This document shows, in pieces, positions 28,101 to 42,300 of a DNA stretch of 64,000 bases. Under the pieces are notes generated by a model. It was not told the DNA's origin. It worked only from the letters and a program-made list of their open reading frames with translations, and did not search any database. The first letter of the stretch is position 1. Each line of letters opens with the position of its first letter. Source of the DNA: Pachypanchax playfairii (lineage: Eukaryota; Chordata; Actinopteri; Cyprinodontiformes; Aplocheilidae); assembly GCA_006937955.1 (NCBI GenBank), contig SSNP01000005.1, positions 2,576,005-2,640,004 of the forward strand, in the 5' to 3' direction. A program made the translations under genes and the position numbers.

Positions 28101-31100
28101 ACTTCCTCTGCTCTTAACCTGTTACTGATATACATGTACTTTAAGTTAGTATTTAAAAATTACTATGTGTAAAGTAGTTTCTCAGGGACATTTTAACAGA
28201 GAAATAATTGTAATATTTTCTGGGACCTTCTGTAACATCAGTATGTGTCATAGTGCAGAACCTTCTCTAACTTCTGCAACATGATTCCAAAAGGTTTCGA
28301 CTCTATAAATAAAACAGAATACAATGATTTGTGAAGTTCCTACATCCATATTTTATTTCAAGTAGAACATAAAAAACATCAGATGCTGAAATGGAGATAT
28401 TTTACCATTTCAAATAAAATATTTGTTTATTTTGAATTTGATGGCAGTAAAACAACAATAAGATGGAGCAGGGTGATGTTTACCATTTTGTAACATCTTT
28501 TTTTCCTTTAACATCTGCCTGTAAACATCTGGGAAGTGGAGTTTCAGAAAATGGGGTTTTAGGAGAGGAACTTGTCCCGTCCTCATCTGGTGCAGGATTC
28601 TGGCGGCTCCACAGTCCTGAACCTTTGTGGCAGATGTGTTTGTTTCATTATTTCCCAAATGTTTGATCTGGACTGCAGGCAGGACAGTTCAACACTCCGA
28701 CTCTTCTCAGGTGAAGTTATGCTGCTGTGATGGATGCAGGTTTCACATTGTTCCTGAAAGAGACATTGATGGATCCTTTCCAGATGTGAAAGCTGGAATG
28801 GAGGGTTGGGTTGGGGCGGGGGGGGGGGGGGGGGGGGGGGGGGTAGTTATTAATGATTAATGTTCAGAAATTCGTTTTTTTTAATAACAGCAGGATTTTA
28901 ATAGATCACATCAGAGAAACATGTTGTTATGCTCATATTGTAACATTTTTCAGAAGCATCAGACCTGCAGCTCTGAAAAACCTGCATACAAGTTCAGTTC
29001 TAATGTGGGTTATTGTTTAAAGATTGAAGCTTCAAGGTAGATTAATATCAAATAACAATTTTATACAACATGTATGAGCTATGATAGAGATTTGGTTGAA
29101 CATACTAATATATCCAGATATTACAGGCTGAATTAGTAAAACTACTAAGATGTTCTCTATAATCATGTATTACTGTAGATGTTACTGAAATAAACAAGCT
29201 AAAAAAACAACATTAGATAGTTTGAAATGAAGATCCTTTAAAAAAAGAATCTGCACTTTAATAAAAGACAACCTGCATTTTTTTTTTTAGTTAAAGTACA
29301 ACTGAAGCAGTTTGAATGACATGAGAATGGATGTGATTTTGGGAACATAACAGCTTCATGTCACATGTGGTTGATGATAACCTCCTCAGCCAATACAATC
29401 CAGCTGTGTACAGCAGTCGCAACCTAAGATTAAGCAAATGATTCAAGAATTCATTTTGGATGAGTGGACTTGCAATCTATTTCCAAAAGCTTGAATTGTT
29501 TCATTGTGTGTTCTCCTTCAGATAAAACTGAATGTTTTTCTGTGTTGCATAAGAAAATACTGACATGTGTGACCTAAACATTCACTTTTATCTGGCTGAG
29601 TTACAATGTAGGAGTTCAGTCATCCAGTTGTTCCACAGCTTCTATGCAATTGTAATTGCATTAGTGCAATGTTGATTTTTTATTAGACACCTTCTCCCAA
29701 AGTCCCCAGGCTCATTTTCCTTTATTAGACAAGTCTGAAAAGACAATACAAGCCTCTTGTCACGGGGTCCCTCCTGACAGGACTTCATTCCAAAGTGAAC
29801 AGAGTGATAACCGGGCAGAACCGAACCTGTTGGATGGATTCATGACAGAATGTTGAAGCTTGTTTTCACGTCTGCTGCTGTTGAATGTAAAATCTGGGGA
29901 TGTTGTACAAAAATCTGTCCTTAAATGTGTTCATTCTTTGAACTAGGAGCTATAAAACAAACATTTTATTGGCTTAAAATTAAAAGCAACAATATTTATG
30001 TAGTAATATTTATATAATTCTTTTTCTTCTGTCATAGTAGAAATTGTTTTATTCATCTTTGCCATTTAGTTTTAAATGTCAGAAGATGTTTTTATATTTG
30101 TTTGTCTCCCTCCTCTAACACGTCCCTTGTTTTCTCCATCCACCATCTTGATGGTCCAGATATAGATGTTTGCTGTCACAGCTCAGATGCAGCAGTGAGT
30201 CACAGTAATCTTTTTACTCAGGCTCTCACCTCAGCTCTGTGTGCCCTTGTGTTTGGCAGCAGTGTCACTCACTAATCTTTGTAATTTCTTTGAATGATGT
30301 GTCCAGGGCCTCAGCTGTTTCCTCTTTTTTCACGGCTGTCACACCTGCTGCTTTGGAGTCTAGAAAAGCAGCAATGGCAGCAGATTTTTTACTCAAATAA
30401 AACTCTGAAACAGCAGCAACAATGATGTAGATTAAAGATCACTCATAAATCAAGATATGAATAAGATAATTGTGCTCAACTATTTTTTTATCTGACAATC
30501 TATTAGTTTAGATTAGGGTTTTCTGGCTCCTTTTGTGTTGCAGCAATTACATTTGTTTTTTTATTGTCTGAGAATGACAGTTTTCACGTAAAGATAAAAA
30601 CTCAATTGATAAACCTGCACTTTTTTTTTTTTCGCATTTAACCCAGTGATGGATTTCAACAAATCTTCTGAAAATAAAAGAGCAAAAATCTAAGTGGAGA
30701 GGAAAAAGTTGTGACGTCTGAATGAAGGAATGTAAATATATCAGAAATTAAAGAAATCATTGAGTTAATAATTCTCCACTTATTTAACGTCCAGTTACTG
30801 CAGATTTTAACTACTCCTCTGTTTTTCATGTCAGCCGTCTTCCTTTTGTCTCCAGTTCATTTCATTCTCATCTTCCTCCATCTCTTTTCATCTCATTATT
30901 TTTAGTAAAATCCTTTTTGTTTTATTTTATTTTCATCCAGTTTTCATTTCCTCTATTCTTCCTATTCAAGTTTTTAATTCCACCTTTTTCTTCTTCTTCT
31001 GCTCTACTGTTTTCAACTTAAAAACATTCACAAAAATACCACATGTATTTAAATATTGGAAAATTGCAGTTATTTTGTACCATTACCATAAACAAACAAG

Positions 31101-31951
31101 ACCATTACAGAGAGATTTGTATCTCCAGCCTGCCTCCACTAAGCTTTCTGTGCTACATGTTATTGGATGTGCTCTGCCATTAGATGTGCAGGACTGTTTT
31201 AGTAGAAGAGGAAGCTTTTCTTTTACCAAAATTACTGAGAAATATTTGATATTTTATAGTGGCAAATGGTCAAGTAAAAGAATGAGTAGAAAATTACCTT
31301 CAACCTGTTTTTCCAGGATGCAAATATTTAATTACCAACTTTGCTGCAGATGGAATAAAATCATAAAGTCTCCATGTTGTGCAGCTGTGGTCTTCAGAGC
31401 ATCTTTGGTCTGATGGATCTGTTCAGTTATTAACACACACGGGGTTCTTGAGGTGGTTTATATTGTAGTTTTTGGTCCAGTTTTAAAACCCAATGATTTT
31501 CTGATGGATTTTTTTAAACAATTGCTCATGTTTAAATTCAAAACATGAACAGTTGCAGCTTTTCGCAATTTCTAAGTCTGAGGGAACGGACTGCATCCAG
31601 AAAACCCCAAATCATTTTTATAGTTTTTTTAATTTTTTATTTGCTCAAATCAACCAGTTTTTTCCACGACAAGGAAAATGAAAGTTCTTAAATCCCTGCT
31701 TTTTTTTTTTCTTAACATGTTGTTTATGAGTTTATCTTTGCAGTTTTACTTGGGCCCACTTTGTGTTTCAGTCTGGTTGTCTTAAATTGTCTCCATAACT
31801 GTTTGTGTGTGTCCATCTGTGTGTTTAAGATTATTTTCAGCTGAGTTGTGTGTTTGTGAGAACGAAGTTGGGACGAGGTCCGAGGCCACCGAAGCCACAA
31901 AGCTCCAGGCTGCTCTGAGGAGATGATGGACTCTCACTTGTACTCTTGTTT

Positions 31952-32001
<50 letters not shown>

Positions 32002-35000
32002 TTTTCTTCATCCCACTCCAGGAAAGAGAAGAGGATTTCAAGGCTGATGCGTAAACCTTCAGCCAGCCAAGGGAAACATTTTCATCTTTTACCAAACTGA
32101 AGCAGTTGTGTGTGCACACATGCGTGTATGTGTGTGTTTGGAGAAGAATGGAAAACAATAAGTATTTCTTAAAACATAAAGGCACATTTAGACTGTGATT
32201 GGCTCCCAATCAGCTGCTGCTCCACATTTGTTGTTTGTCCTGCTGCTGTTGGCTGAATAATTACAGATTCATTATGACAGATAATGCGTGGTGTAGTTCA
32301 TAAAGTGGCCTTAATGGTACAAAGAGAATATAAAGTGCAGTGGTTGTTGTGTAGAGTGCTTTAAGTTCCCCACCAGAATAACAGTTGTAATGAAAGAGCA
32401 GAGACATTTTGTCACAATAAGAGACAAACTCTGTTCAACCTCTTAAATCACTGAAAAGTGGAAGACACTTTGCTCTCCTGCATGAAAGTACTCACCTTCA
32501 GTCATGTCAGTTTATCAATTTAGGTCCTTTCTCTGTCAATATTTCTTTTTGTCTCTTTATATTCATCCATTTAGTGGCAAATTCCCTTTTTGTAACTCTT
32601 TCAATCACTTTGTGTGTCTCATTGCAGGGGGACGAAGTACTGACTGTCATTAAAACGAAGGCGCAGTGGCCCGCATGGCAGCCGCTCAACCTGTAAGTAT
32701 CATGTCAAGAGAGAAGGGCACTTCTGTGAGAGATGAGATTAAAAAACATCAGGTAACAGCTGGCTTGGAATCAAACTTCATGTGTTCCATATTTTAAAAG
32801 AAGATACAAGTTTTAAAAACTAAGTATCAAACTTTGGCAGGACCTTTAAGAAGAGATCACTGTTGCTTTAGCTGACGGTTCTGTTGACCCAAACACTAAT
32901 GAGCCAAGCTTTGAAAATTCAGCTTTTACTGTGCAGCATCACTCTGGAAGAAGCTGTTTGAACACTGTGTTGCTCCAGTGTTTGTAAAGTCAGTTAGCAG
33001 TTTGTGCTGCTGCAGAAGCTGAAACTTGTTAACATGTACGTGCTGATTTATGCTGATCTTGCAAACGGACAGAAAAGATGCAGCTTCCACTGGGAAAGTT
33101 TAGTTTAATACATGCTGATAAAAAAATGAATTTCAAGCTTTGACTTCATATTCAACATGCTCTCAAGTTCAAATACAAAACAGAAAAGGATGGAATGGAA
33201 AACAAAGAGCAGGTCACACACCATCAGTGCAGTTAAAAACATCTTCAGTTGGATTTTTTTCCTCCTTTTGTCCAACAGACTGATTTGATTTTACAGCCAT
33301 TTGGCCAAAAAAATATTATCCTCATTAATTTTTTTGGCATCAAGTATCCAGCACATTTGTGGCTTATAAAAAAGAATTTTTGTACATTGTATTCTGGACA
33401 AATTGTACAAATGTGCAAATTCTTATGAGGCCAATGAAATAAAGAACCACGGCTTGTTTAAAATGTGATTATTCCCCCAAAATTATTCAAATCTTATTGT
33501 TCTACATGAATCAAAAAGTCTGAATATAATTAAGAAGGAACAGATTTAGTTTAAAGTGTATATATTATTTATATATATATATCTATATTAATGGGACTTA
33601 ATCTGCATCACCAGCTGGGGATGATGATGAATTACCACCGTTAGAATTTAAGAAGTTTGGGGAGATTTTCAGCTCAGAAACTCTGAACAGTTTTATATGA
33701 TTATTATTCTGATACTATTAACATCTCAGATTAATTATAAACATTATTGTTTCTGACGGCGTCCTTTATGTGCTTCATAAGTGACACATCAGGTTGTCTG
33801 AATAATCACACACTTTGGCTTCCAGTGCCCTGACTGGAATTAGTTCAAGAGCAATTAAAACTTATCATAGCTGTAGCCCTCAGGACTGCATGGGTAATAC
33901 ACACATGCACGCACGTGCATGCACACACACACACACAAATTCAGAGATGGATGTATCTTCCACCTAACATCTGTTTAATTGCCCCTTCTAGCATTCTATA
34001 CATTTGTGATACAGTATCCTTCTATTATTACTTTACTGATGACAACAGTTATTCACGCACGTGGGCGCACGTACAGAATCACACACACACACTGTAAATA
34101 TGATACAAGACTCAATATTTTCTTTATGCAGAACTCTGAGTTTGTTGTCACATAAATAAATCTGAAATCGGTGCTGATATTTGGGTAAATGTGATTAGAT
34201 TTTTTTCAGTAAAATAAAAACTTCAAATGAACTAATTTCATACTGTTTTTTTTACAATTATAATTCTGTAGACATTCAAAGAAAATCCAGATTGAGATCA
34301 TTACCCAATTTAGCAGTTTGGCTTGGGTCGGAGGTCAGAGGTCATGAGTCCAGACAAAACCATATTTCATGTAATAAACTGAATTTTTTTAAAGAGCATT
34401 ATTATATGTGTAGATTTCATTTCATCTGTTAAACTTAAATAATGTCTTCAACCAGGCGAGCAGCTCCATCAGCAGAGTTCTCTGTGGACAGGACGCGTCA
34501 CCTCATGTCCTTCCTTACCATGCTTGGACCCAGCCCGGACTGGAACACAGGGCTGTCAGGAGAAGACCTCTGTACCAAGGACTGTGGCTGGGTCCAGAGA
34601 CTTGTGACGGACCTGATACCATGGGACGCAGGCACAGACAGCGGCGTCACATACGAGGTCCAGTTGCCACATAAGTACTTTATATACTATCGAACACTGA
34701 TAAACACCTTACAGATACAGATACAGGTGTAAAGGTGATAAACAACATGAACCCTGGAAATCAGTCTTTCAGTCATTATCTAAACCTGCTTATTCCTTTT
34801 CAGTGTTGAAGGGAGCTGGAGTCTGTCTCCAGCTGTCATTGGGTGAGAGGCGGGGTTACACCTGAACAGGTCACCTGTCCATCACAGAGCCACATTTAGA
34901 CAAGCAACCACTCACACTGAGGGACAGTGTGAGCAGATTTTTGGTCTGTTGGAGAACATGTAAACTCAATGTAGAAAGGTCCCAACCCGGTTTCAAACCA

Positions 35001-38000
35001 AGAACCTTCTTGCTGCAAGGCCACAGTGCTACCCACTGCACCACTGTGCAGCATTAACTCTGGAAATGTTAGTTTAAATACCCAGAAGTTTTGTTCACAT
35101 ATGTCGTTTGAGACATTTATTTATAGTTCACAGACTCATGAATAATTAAAGATCTTATTCCGCGGAGGAGAGAGTAAATAACTTTCAACGCCGGTTAAGT
35201 TACTTTGGAACTAGAAGTGCTTCTCATGTGTTTAATGCTGGATTTTACAACAACAGCAACAATTCCAGTTTCCTGCAGATGAATGTCACTTTGGCAGATT
35301 GTGCAGTCTGTGTTGAGCCAAATGCATCAAACAGCTCTTCTTACATCACACCTTTTATATTATTGAATGTTTTAAATTAGTGTCACTGAATTGTTCCAAC
35401 AAGACAAACAACGTGGTTCTGTTTGTTTTTTCATTGTCATTCATCTACTTTATGTTTCTGTTAAATAAATGTTCATGTTCCACAAACAATTCCCAAAACC
35501 TAAATGTGTGACTGTTCCACAGTGAAAGACTGTCTCTGTCTTCAATCAGACGTGTTTGACGTGCAACATGAAGGAACAGATGTTTCCTTCTGGGACACAG
35601 ACAATTACAGTTTGGGCTGATTTAAACAGAGGAGGTAGTTCTCCTTTAAGTCCGGACCAGATGTCACAGTTCTTAGACTGAATCTGTTGTTAATTAACAT
35701 AATTAGCTGCCAAACTAGTTGTTTTTATTCATCAGGTATGTGCTAATAGGATTAAAATAAGCATTTATGATATTCACAAATCATTGGATTCTGTTTTATT
35801 CACAACTTTATTGATATTTGAGTCACACAATCACCGATGGCTGCTTTTCTATCATTTTCAGTCAAGTTCCTGACCAGTTTTAGATGAATATGGTTCATTT
35901 AGTTTGCTAATCCCCAAACAAATAAGTCTCCTTAACTCTTAAAAACTGGTGTTGTGTTGAAACATTACAGACAATTTAGCAAAGAAGCAATTAGAGCTGG
36001 ATCTTTCTGCTCCTTGTTACAGGCAGTCTGTCGTAAAAATACTTTGTTTCCTCATTTTCTTACCGAATCATAGAATTATATCAAAAATAACAAAGTTTGA
36101 CAGAGAAAAATGGATTTTAGCCTCAACAAGGTCATTCTTAAACAGATATTAGCTGAAAACACATGATGCAGACGATGAAATTCAGAGATTTCTCTCTTTT
36201 TAACATGACTTTCAGATGTTGTTCATCACAAACAGTATTAACGACTATAAGGAGAGTAGTTTCTAACTGTTACACAGTGCTGTTGATTTTATTTTAATAT
36301 TAAAACACTGTGTTTTGTATTTTATTCCAAACATGATCAGTAACTGTAGAACATTTTGTTTGTATTACTGGTTCCTCATCTGGAGATGAAACATCGTTTC
36401 TAATTGCATTTAGACTGATGAGTTTGTGATGATGTTTGTAATGATTGTCTGATAATTAGACCTAATGAACTGTGACATATTACAGGAAAATTGGCTGAAT
36501 AAAACATGTGACCTTTAGATCTGAAATATCCCAGCCATCCCGACTTACTTGCCTTTTATTTCTGTCTCCTCTAGTCACCAAACAAGCCCACCATTCCTCA
36601 GGAGAAAATACGACCTCTGACCAGCCTGGACCACCCTCAGAGTCCATTCTATGATCCAGAGGGGGGTGCAATTACCCCTGTAGCTCGTGTAGTGGTGGAA
36701 CGCATTGCTAGGAAGGTAAGGTTGTCTCTGTATTTTGTGATCACGCCTTTCTGAGAAATTTCCAGCTGAAAAATTATAAGTCTCTTATGACATCACATCT
36801 AAAATAAACCTTAAATATGCTTTGAATGTCCTGTTAAAAAGGTTGGGAAGGCTTTTAAGATTTTGAGTGTAAATGTGTGTAAATGTTCCCTCTGTGCTCA
36901 GGGAGAGCAGTGTAATGTTGTCCCAGACACCATCGATGACATAGTGGCTGATATTGGACAAGAGGAGAAGGAGGAAGGTAAGAAACACTCACCTGATTAC
37001 AGCTGACCAGAGAAAAATCTCAAACACTTATTAAGTAAATTCAAACCATTTTATTAAGTCAAATTAACATTCTTTCATATGTTTTGTTATTGTCTCCATA
37101 GAGACAATATTTGAATTTAAAAGGTAATGTGACTATTTTCACCTTGTAGTTTTCAGAGTGAGCAGATGCTGTTAGGAATGGGTCACACAGAGCTCATTAC
37201 AGACACAGCTGCTGTAAAACGCTGACTGGAGGTCAGTTTACAGATGTACTGAGGCTTAACTTCCTGTCTGCTGTGATTCATTCTGATGCAGAACAGCACC
37301 ACTGTGTCTGGACTGGATCCTGTTCCTTTCCAAAGTATTTCAAGTGAAGACTGAGTAACTCTTCACAGACGTTCTGAGTGTTTCTGGAGAAATACGGAGG
37401 TTTTCTTGTTTATTAATTGTTTTATGATGATATCGTTTCTGAATTTATCATTGAAATGAAAAGTAACAGGAAGTTAATTAACTTTGGTTTTTCCAACTTC
37501 ATAAAATTTAATTATAGAACAAATGTAAATGACTCTTAACACTCGACTTGGGTTTTAGTTTTTCTGTAAGACTGAGGTGATTGTTAATGTTAAAGGTTTT
37601 AGCATCAGGAATTAAACATAAAAGCTCAAATACAATCGTAAACATTGTAAAGTGAGTTCATGGTTTTTCAGTGAGACAGTAAATGAGGTTATGCGCTGTG
37701 GGTAAGTGATTGAGTGGTTCTCTCCCAGTCAGAAGGCCGAGGGTTTGATCCTGATGGACTCACAATCCTTTTGGGCTTTTATAAAGGTGTGATCCCACTC
37801 ACAGGTAATCAATGTGTTTGATTAGCAGCATTTACCTGTTACTTACTCTTCTAATTCCTCAGGAAGTTGTAAGGTTGTAATTAGTTTTTCAAACCTTTTA
37901 ATCTATTATTCATGTGTTTTTTTTTTTTTATTGGACCAAACAAAAGAAACAAAAAACTCAGACATCTTGTTAAGTCTCTGTAATTTTTTTGTGTCTTTAA

Positions 38001-39352
38001 ATATATTTTAATATAAATGTTTTTATACTTTGGGAGCTTTTGGAAAGAAGCTGCCTGAATCTGTCAATCATAATTCTGCATCAGAAAAGGGAGGATGCTT
38101 ATCATGCACGTGTCGCTTCCAGGCAGGGTGCTTCTGATGGTGAGAAGGTACACAGTACTAGTGAAGAAGTACTAATTTAAGTGAAGTATTTAAACCTTGT
38201 TTTATGGATATTTTGCAGATTCTATATAAAAATAGCTGATAATGTTTTCATCCTGCTGTTCAGTACAAACGGTTGTCAACACTTGAGTTTCAGTCTGTTT
38301 GGAGAGTGTGCTGCACTTCTTTTCAGATATCAGTTCTTATAGTTACTGGAAGAATAGTTGAGTTTACATCCATTCACCCATTGAGCAGGAAAAGCAGGCG
38401 CTTGACAGCGTTTGTGTTGTGCATTTGGGGTTTTAAGCCTATTTTTACCTAAAATTGCTTTGGGAAAGGTGCAAGATTTTGCTCATGCAGCAGAAATCTT
38501 AACAAGCATTTTCAGCTGCCTAATAAACGTCTTTCTCAGTGAGTCACCAGCCGTTTCTTCTCTTTTTACAACTATTTCCACCTCTGTTCATCGAAATGTC
38601 CTCACTTTCTTTTCTGTCTCTGTGTGAAATGACACTTCATGGGTAAGACTCCATTTAGGTCCGCCCCCTGGTCCAACCAGACCGTCAGCACTTTCACTTA
38701 CACACCAACCCACCCCTCCCTTTACCTTCACAGATCCTTTCTTCCCTCATTCTGGTCTGTCATTGCATGTTATTCCAGGGAATTGGACCCATTCGAGTTT
38801 GTCCCTGTGACTTGTCAGTATATTCTATCTCTCCTCTAATTTTCTCCCTTTCTAAAATCCCAAGAGAACATTTTTAATTGAAGCCAGTCTTCCTGTTACT
38901 TCTCATAGCTCTGCTACTGCAGCTAATTGGAGAAGACACTTTTTCTTTTTCTCTCACCCCCTCTGCTGCTTCTTCTTTTCTGCTTGGACTGTGGGCTCTT
39001 GTGTTCCAGCATACGTGGTTAATCACCTTTCTTGCACCTGATGAAATCAGCTGCTTCATATAGCAAAATTGAAACATAATCTTTGCAAATGTAAATTTGA
39101 CCATTTGTTCTCGGTTATCTCCCAAATTAGTGAAAAAATAAATTAAAATACTGTTCTTCCCATCAGATGACACACCTGAGACTTGCATCTACTCCGCCTG
39201 GTCCCCCTGGTCAGCATGTAGCAGCGCTACATGTGACAAAGGTCGCAGGATGAGGCAGAGGATGCTGAAGGCTCAGCTGGATCTCACTGTCCCATGTCCT
39301 CACACCCAAGACTTCCAGCCCTGCATGGGACCAGGATGCAGCGTGGAGGGTA

Positions 39353-39399
<47 letters not shown>

Positions 39400-42300
39400 G
39401 GAAGGACCTCTTCCTTATTTCCCTCATTACAGTGAAAGTAACTCTTTTTTTTAATCCACTGAAGAGTTTTAAAAACCTGGTCTGTTATGCATCAAACTTT
39501 AGCAAATTACACATAATTAAACATGCTTTTTATCTGATAATCTCATAGTAACCAACTTGTTTCTTCATAATAAAACAAACTGTGTAATTTCATGCTGCTG
39601 CGCTGAATGGAAACATCAAAATTGACTTTTTTATTGTAGTTTAACAATGTAGCTTCTATAGTATCTGTTTCCTAATAGTTCCTCACATCAAAGTTCATGA
39701 CAGTGATTAAAAATGAACCAGCTTTCACACCGTTCCTGCTTAACTTAAACTAGTTGAGTCTTTAGACAAACTTTATTCATTTAATTTCAAGGAAAACCAA
39801 ATAAGTTGTCAAATAAAGAGGTATGTTACTAGTTTGTATCTGTAGAAAAATAATAAATATTTTCTGTATAATTGCAGAAACAATTCTTGTGATGTTGAAA
39901 CTGCCAATAAATAAATATATAATATATAAAAGCTTCTCTTTAGTGTAGAGTTGACATAAATAGTCTTCACTTCAAAAGAAAGAAGAATAAGACAAATGTA
40001 TTGAGTACTGATTATTTTTCCTTGAAAAATAAATTATTCATACATTCTTGAGTGAGAACAATCATATAGCTTCTCATTTTTATGATCTCTTATTTATTAT
40101 TAGTGTTTGCAAAATATGTAAAAAAAAAGTGAGACGTTTACAACGTCTGCTATAATAAGATAAGGAATATTTTATTTGAATACCTTCTGATTTCCAGAAA
40201 AAACACATGAGGGAAAATATAGAATAAACATAATTAATTACCTAACAGATATCATGAAGTATAACACTGGATTATATTCCTAAATGAATGATTAACAGCA
40301 GTTAAATTGTGGATTTCTAGCTGTGGATATATTTGGTTTGATTGTGGGAATCTTCCTGCTTTTCCTCGTGATGGCTGGGAATGCCTCAGGCAAGAGGAGA
40401 TGCAGAAACTTCCTCCAGAATCCAGAACAGAGCAGCATCAGTGACAGAGATGACACTGACTGGAGTCGAGTTAGAAAAGCTGGACGTTCAGTGGAAGTGG
40501 ATGTAAAACAGGAGGAAGTGAAGGATGCAGGCAGGAGCACGTACACAGCTGTGAATAAAATATCCACTGAATGATCAGAAAGGAAACAGCTGATTGATCA
40601 GCTGATGTGGGCCAATGCTTACGCAGATTTAGTAGCAGCACAAAATCCCAAAGTACATAGTAAAAACTGAGTGATCGTAAACTCTGCTCCACCAAAAGCT
40701 CAGAGATTATGTGGATTAGCCGTTAATGCTGAGTTGACTCCTGCTTAAATCAGGATTTCATTGTTTTTCTTTGACTGAATCAGATCAACACCATGCGTTC
40801 ACCGTTCTGTCAAAGCTTATAAAAACAAATAGAGGACTGTGTTTTCAGAGTATAATTAGGATTCAGGAAAGAAATGAGCCCAAGACTCAAACGGATGTTC
40901 ACAGATCATGTAAATATCTCAGCTGATGACTTTTAGCGAATTAGCTTTAACTTTTCAGTTATTCTCCATCAAAGTAGAAGATTTTTCTCTTAACTTTAGT
41001 TTCAGTTGTCAGTTTGATGCTCCGTTACCTCCGAACCTGTAGTTAATGTGCACACACACACACACCTTATCACAACACACCAAGGTTTTGCTTTTGTTCA
41101 GTTTTCAGTGAAGTTGTCATTTTCGTAGAAATGCAGTGAGGCAGCGTCGTCTTCCCTCGTCTCTCTCAGAATGTCTGTCAGTAATCAGACGAGTGAAGCA
41201 GTTCGAGATGCTTCAGACTCACACACATACTTCCACTTCGCCTCGTATCGATTATTAAATGGTAACACAGACAGCTTTTTGTTCCAGAGTACCGCTCCTT
41301 TGTTTTCATTTAGTGCTCTGTTAGTGCGGGGTGGGAGATTGATAATTGTGGGGTTCACGCCGGGGCAGGATGGGGTTCAACGCTGAGGGTGATTAATATT
41401 CCAGGGAAACACTTTGGCTCTCTGAAGGCCTCATTCAAGCTTGACAAACCTGCATCTTTTATTAATGATTCACTTAGTTCTGCTTTATTAGGCCGCGGCT
41501 GGTAAGCAACATCGTTCTCAGTTAGTTGGAAGTTTACGGGATTCAAGCATTGTTAGTCAAAGAAAAATCCATTTAAGTTTGACAGAGTTCGTTGATCATT
41601 ACTGAAAACATTTCTCAGTTATGAGGTTTGTTTTCACGTCCTTGTTTCCTCCTGACAGACACCTTTAGTACGCCATCTGCTCCACTCTCTGAAGATGTGT
41701 TGGAATGAGTCAGTGGTAAAAGCTTGAGCTGTGCCTCTTTGTGAGACAATAACTGGAGCATCTTGAACACCATGCTGGATCATATTGATAAAACGTGGCA
41801 GAGTGGAGCCTCGTTAAGCTGCAGTTCTCTTTTCACCTGAAACAAGCCGAGGTCATACATATTGACTTTCACTCCCTCAGGCTCCTGCTGTGAATAGGAC
41901 TGTCCCTCAGGCAACGCGCCTTATGAAAAAGGGAGCTGAAGCCATTTTTGAGGGAGAGCTCTTTGAAAATGCCTCTTTGAACTTTGAGCTGAGTGAAACT
42001 GAACTATGAGCAGAAATTAGGTTTAGTGTACAGGAGCTGTGACCTTTAAACAGAGGACAGGGGTTCAGATATTCCTGTCTGTATTATCCATCATGAGGAA
42101 TGCTAAATAAAATGACCTTTAGAGACTGAAATATCTCTGCTGGGAGAGTGTTTCACTTGTATCACACTGAGACGTGACTGTTGGAGACCAATTATGAACT
42201 ACATTCATGAAGGATTTAAAAAACGTCTCGAAATGGTTTCAGTTTTTCGATATACTAAGTCGTAGAGCTCACTATCATATCACCGGAATTTAGAACATTT

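Larger units (their letters stand above)
13588..32627 (+). other. spon1: spon1 intron, 19.0 kb, the largest in the window
   Basis: Non-coding. Contains an AC tract (16141-16169), a TTAGTC-rich element (18264-18776), a TA/TG microsatellite (25117-25173), an interspersed repeat fragment (about 28288-28800), a G homopolymer (28818-28843) and a 44-bp CA tract (31955-31998). The longest open frame (17505-17876, - strand, 123 codons) is not recognisable. I see no embedded gene. Confidence 0.8.

Noticed and set aside
31782..32209. Minus-strand open frames with runs of Cys-Val
   Set aside because: They are translations of the (AC)n microsatellite at 31955-31998.
38878..39063. Hydrophobic plus-strand frame resembling a signal peptide
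   Set aside because: The start is TTG, it lies in a pyrimidine-rich intron tract before the TSR1 exon, and leucine/phenylalanine runs are expected from pyrimidine-rich DNA.
39211..39435. Open frames on both strands with Cys-Val or His-Thr runs
   Set aside because: Read-through of the CA repeat after the TSR1 exon; the real coding part is 39167-39349.
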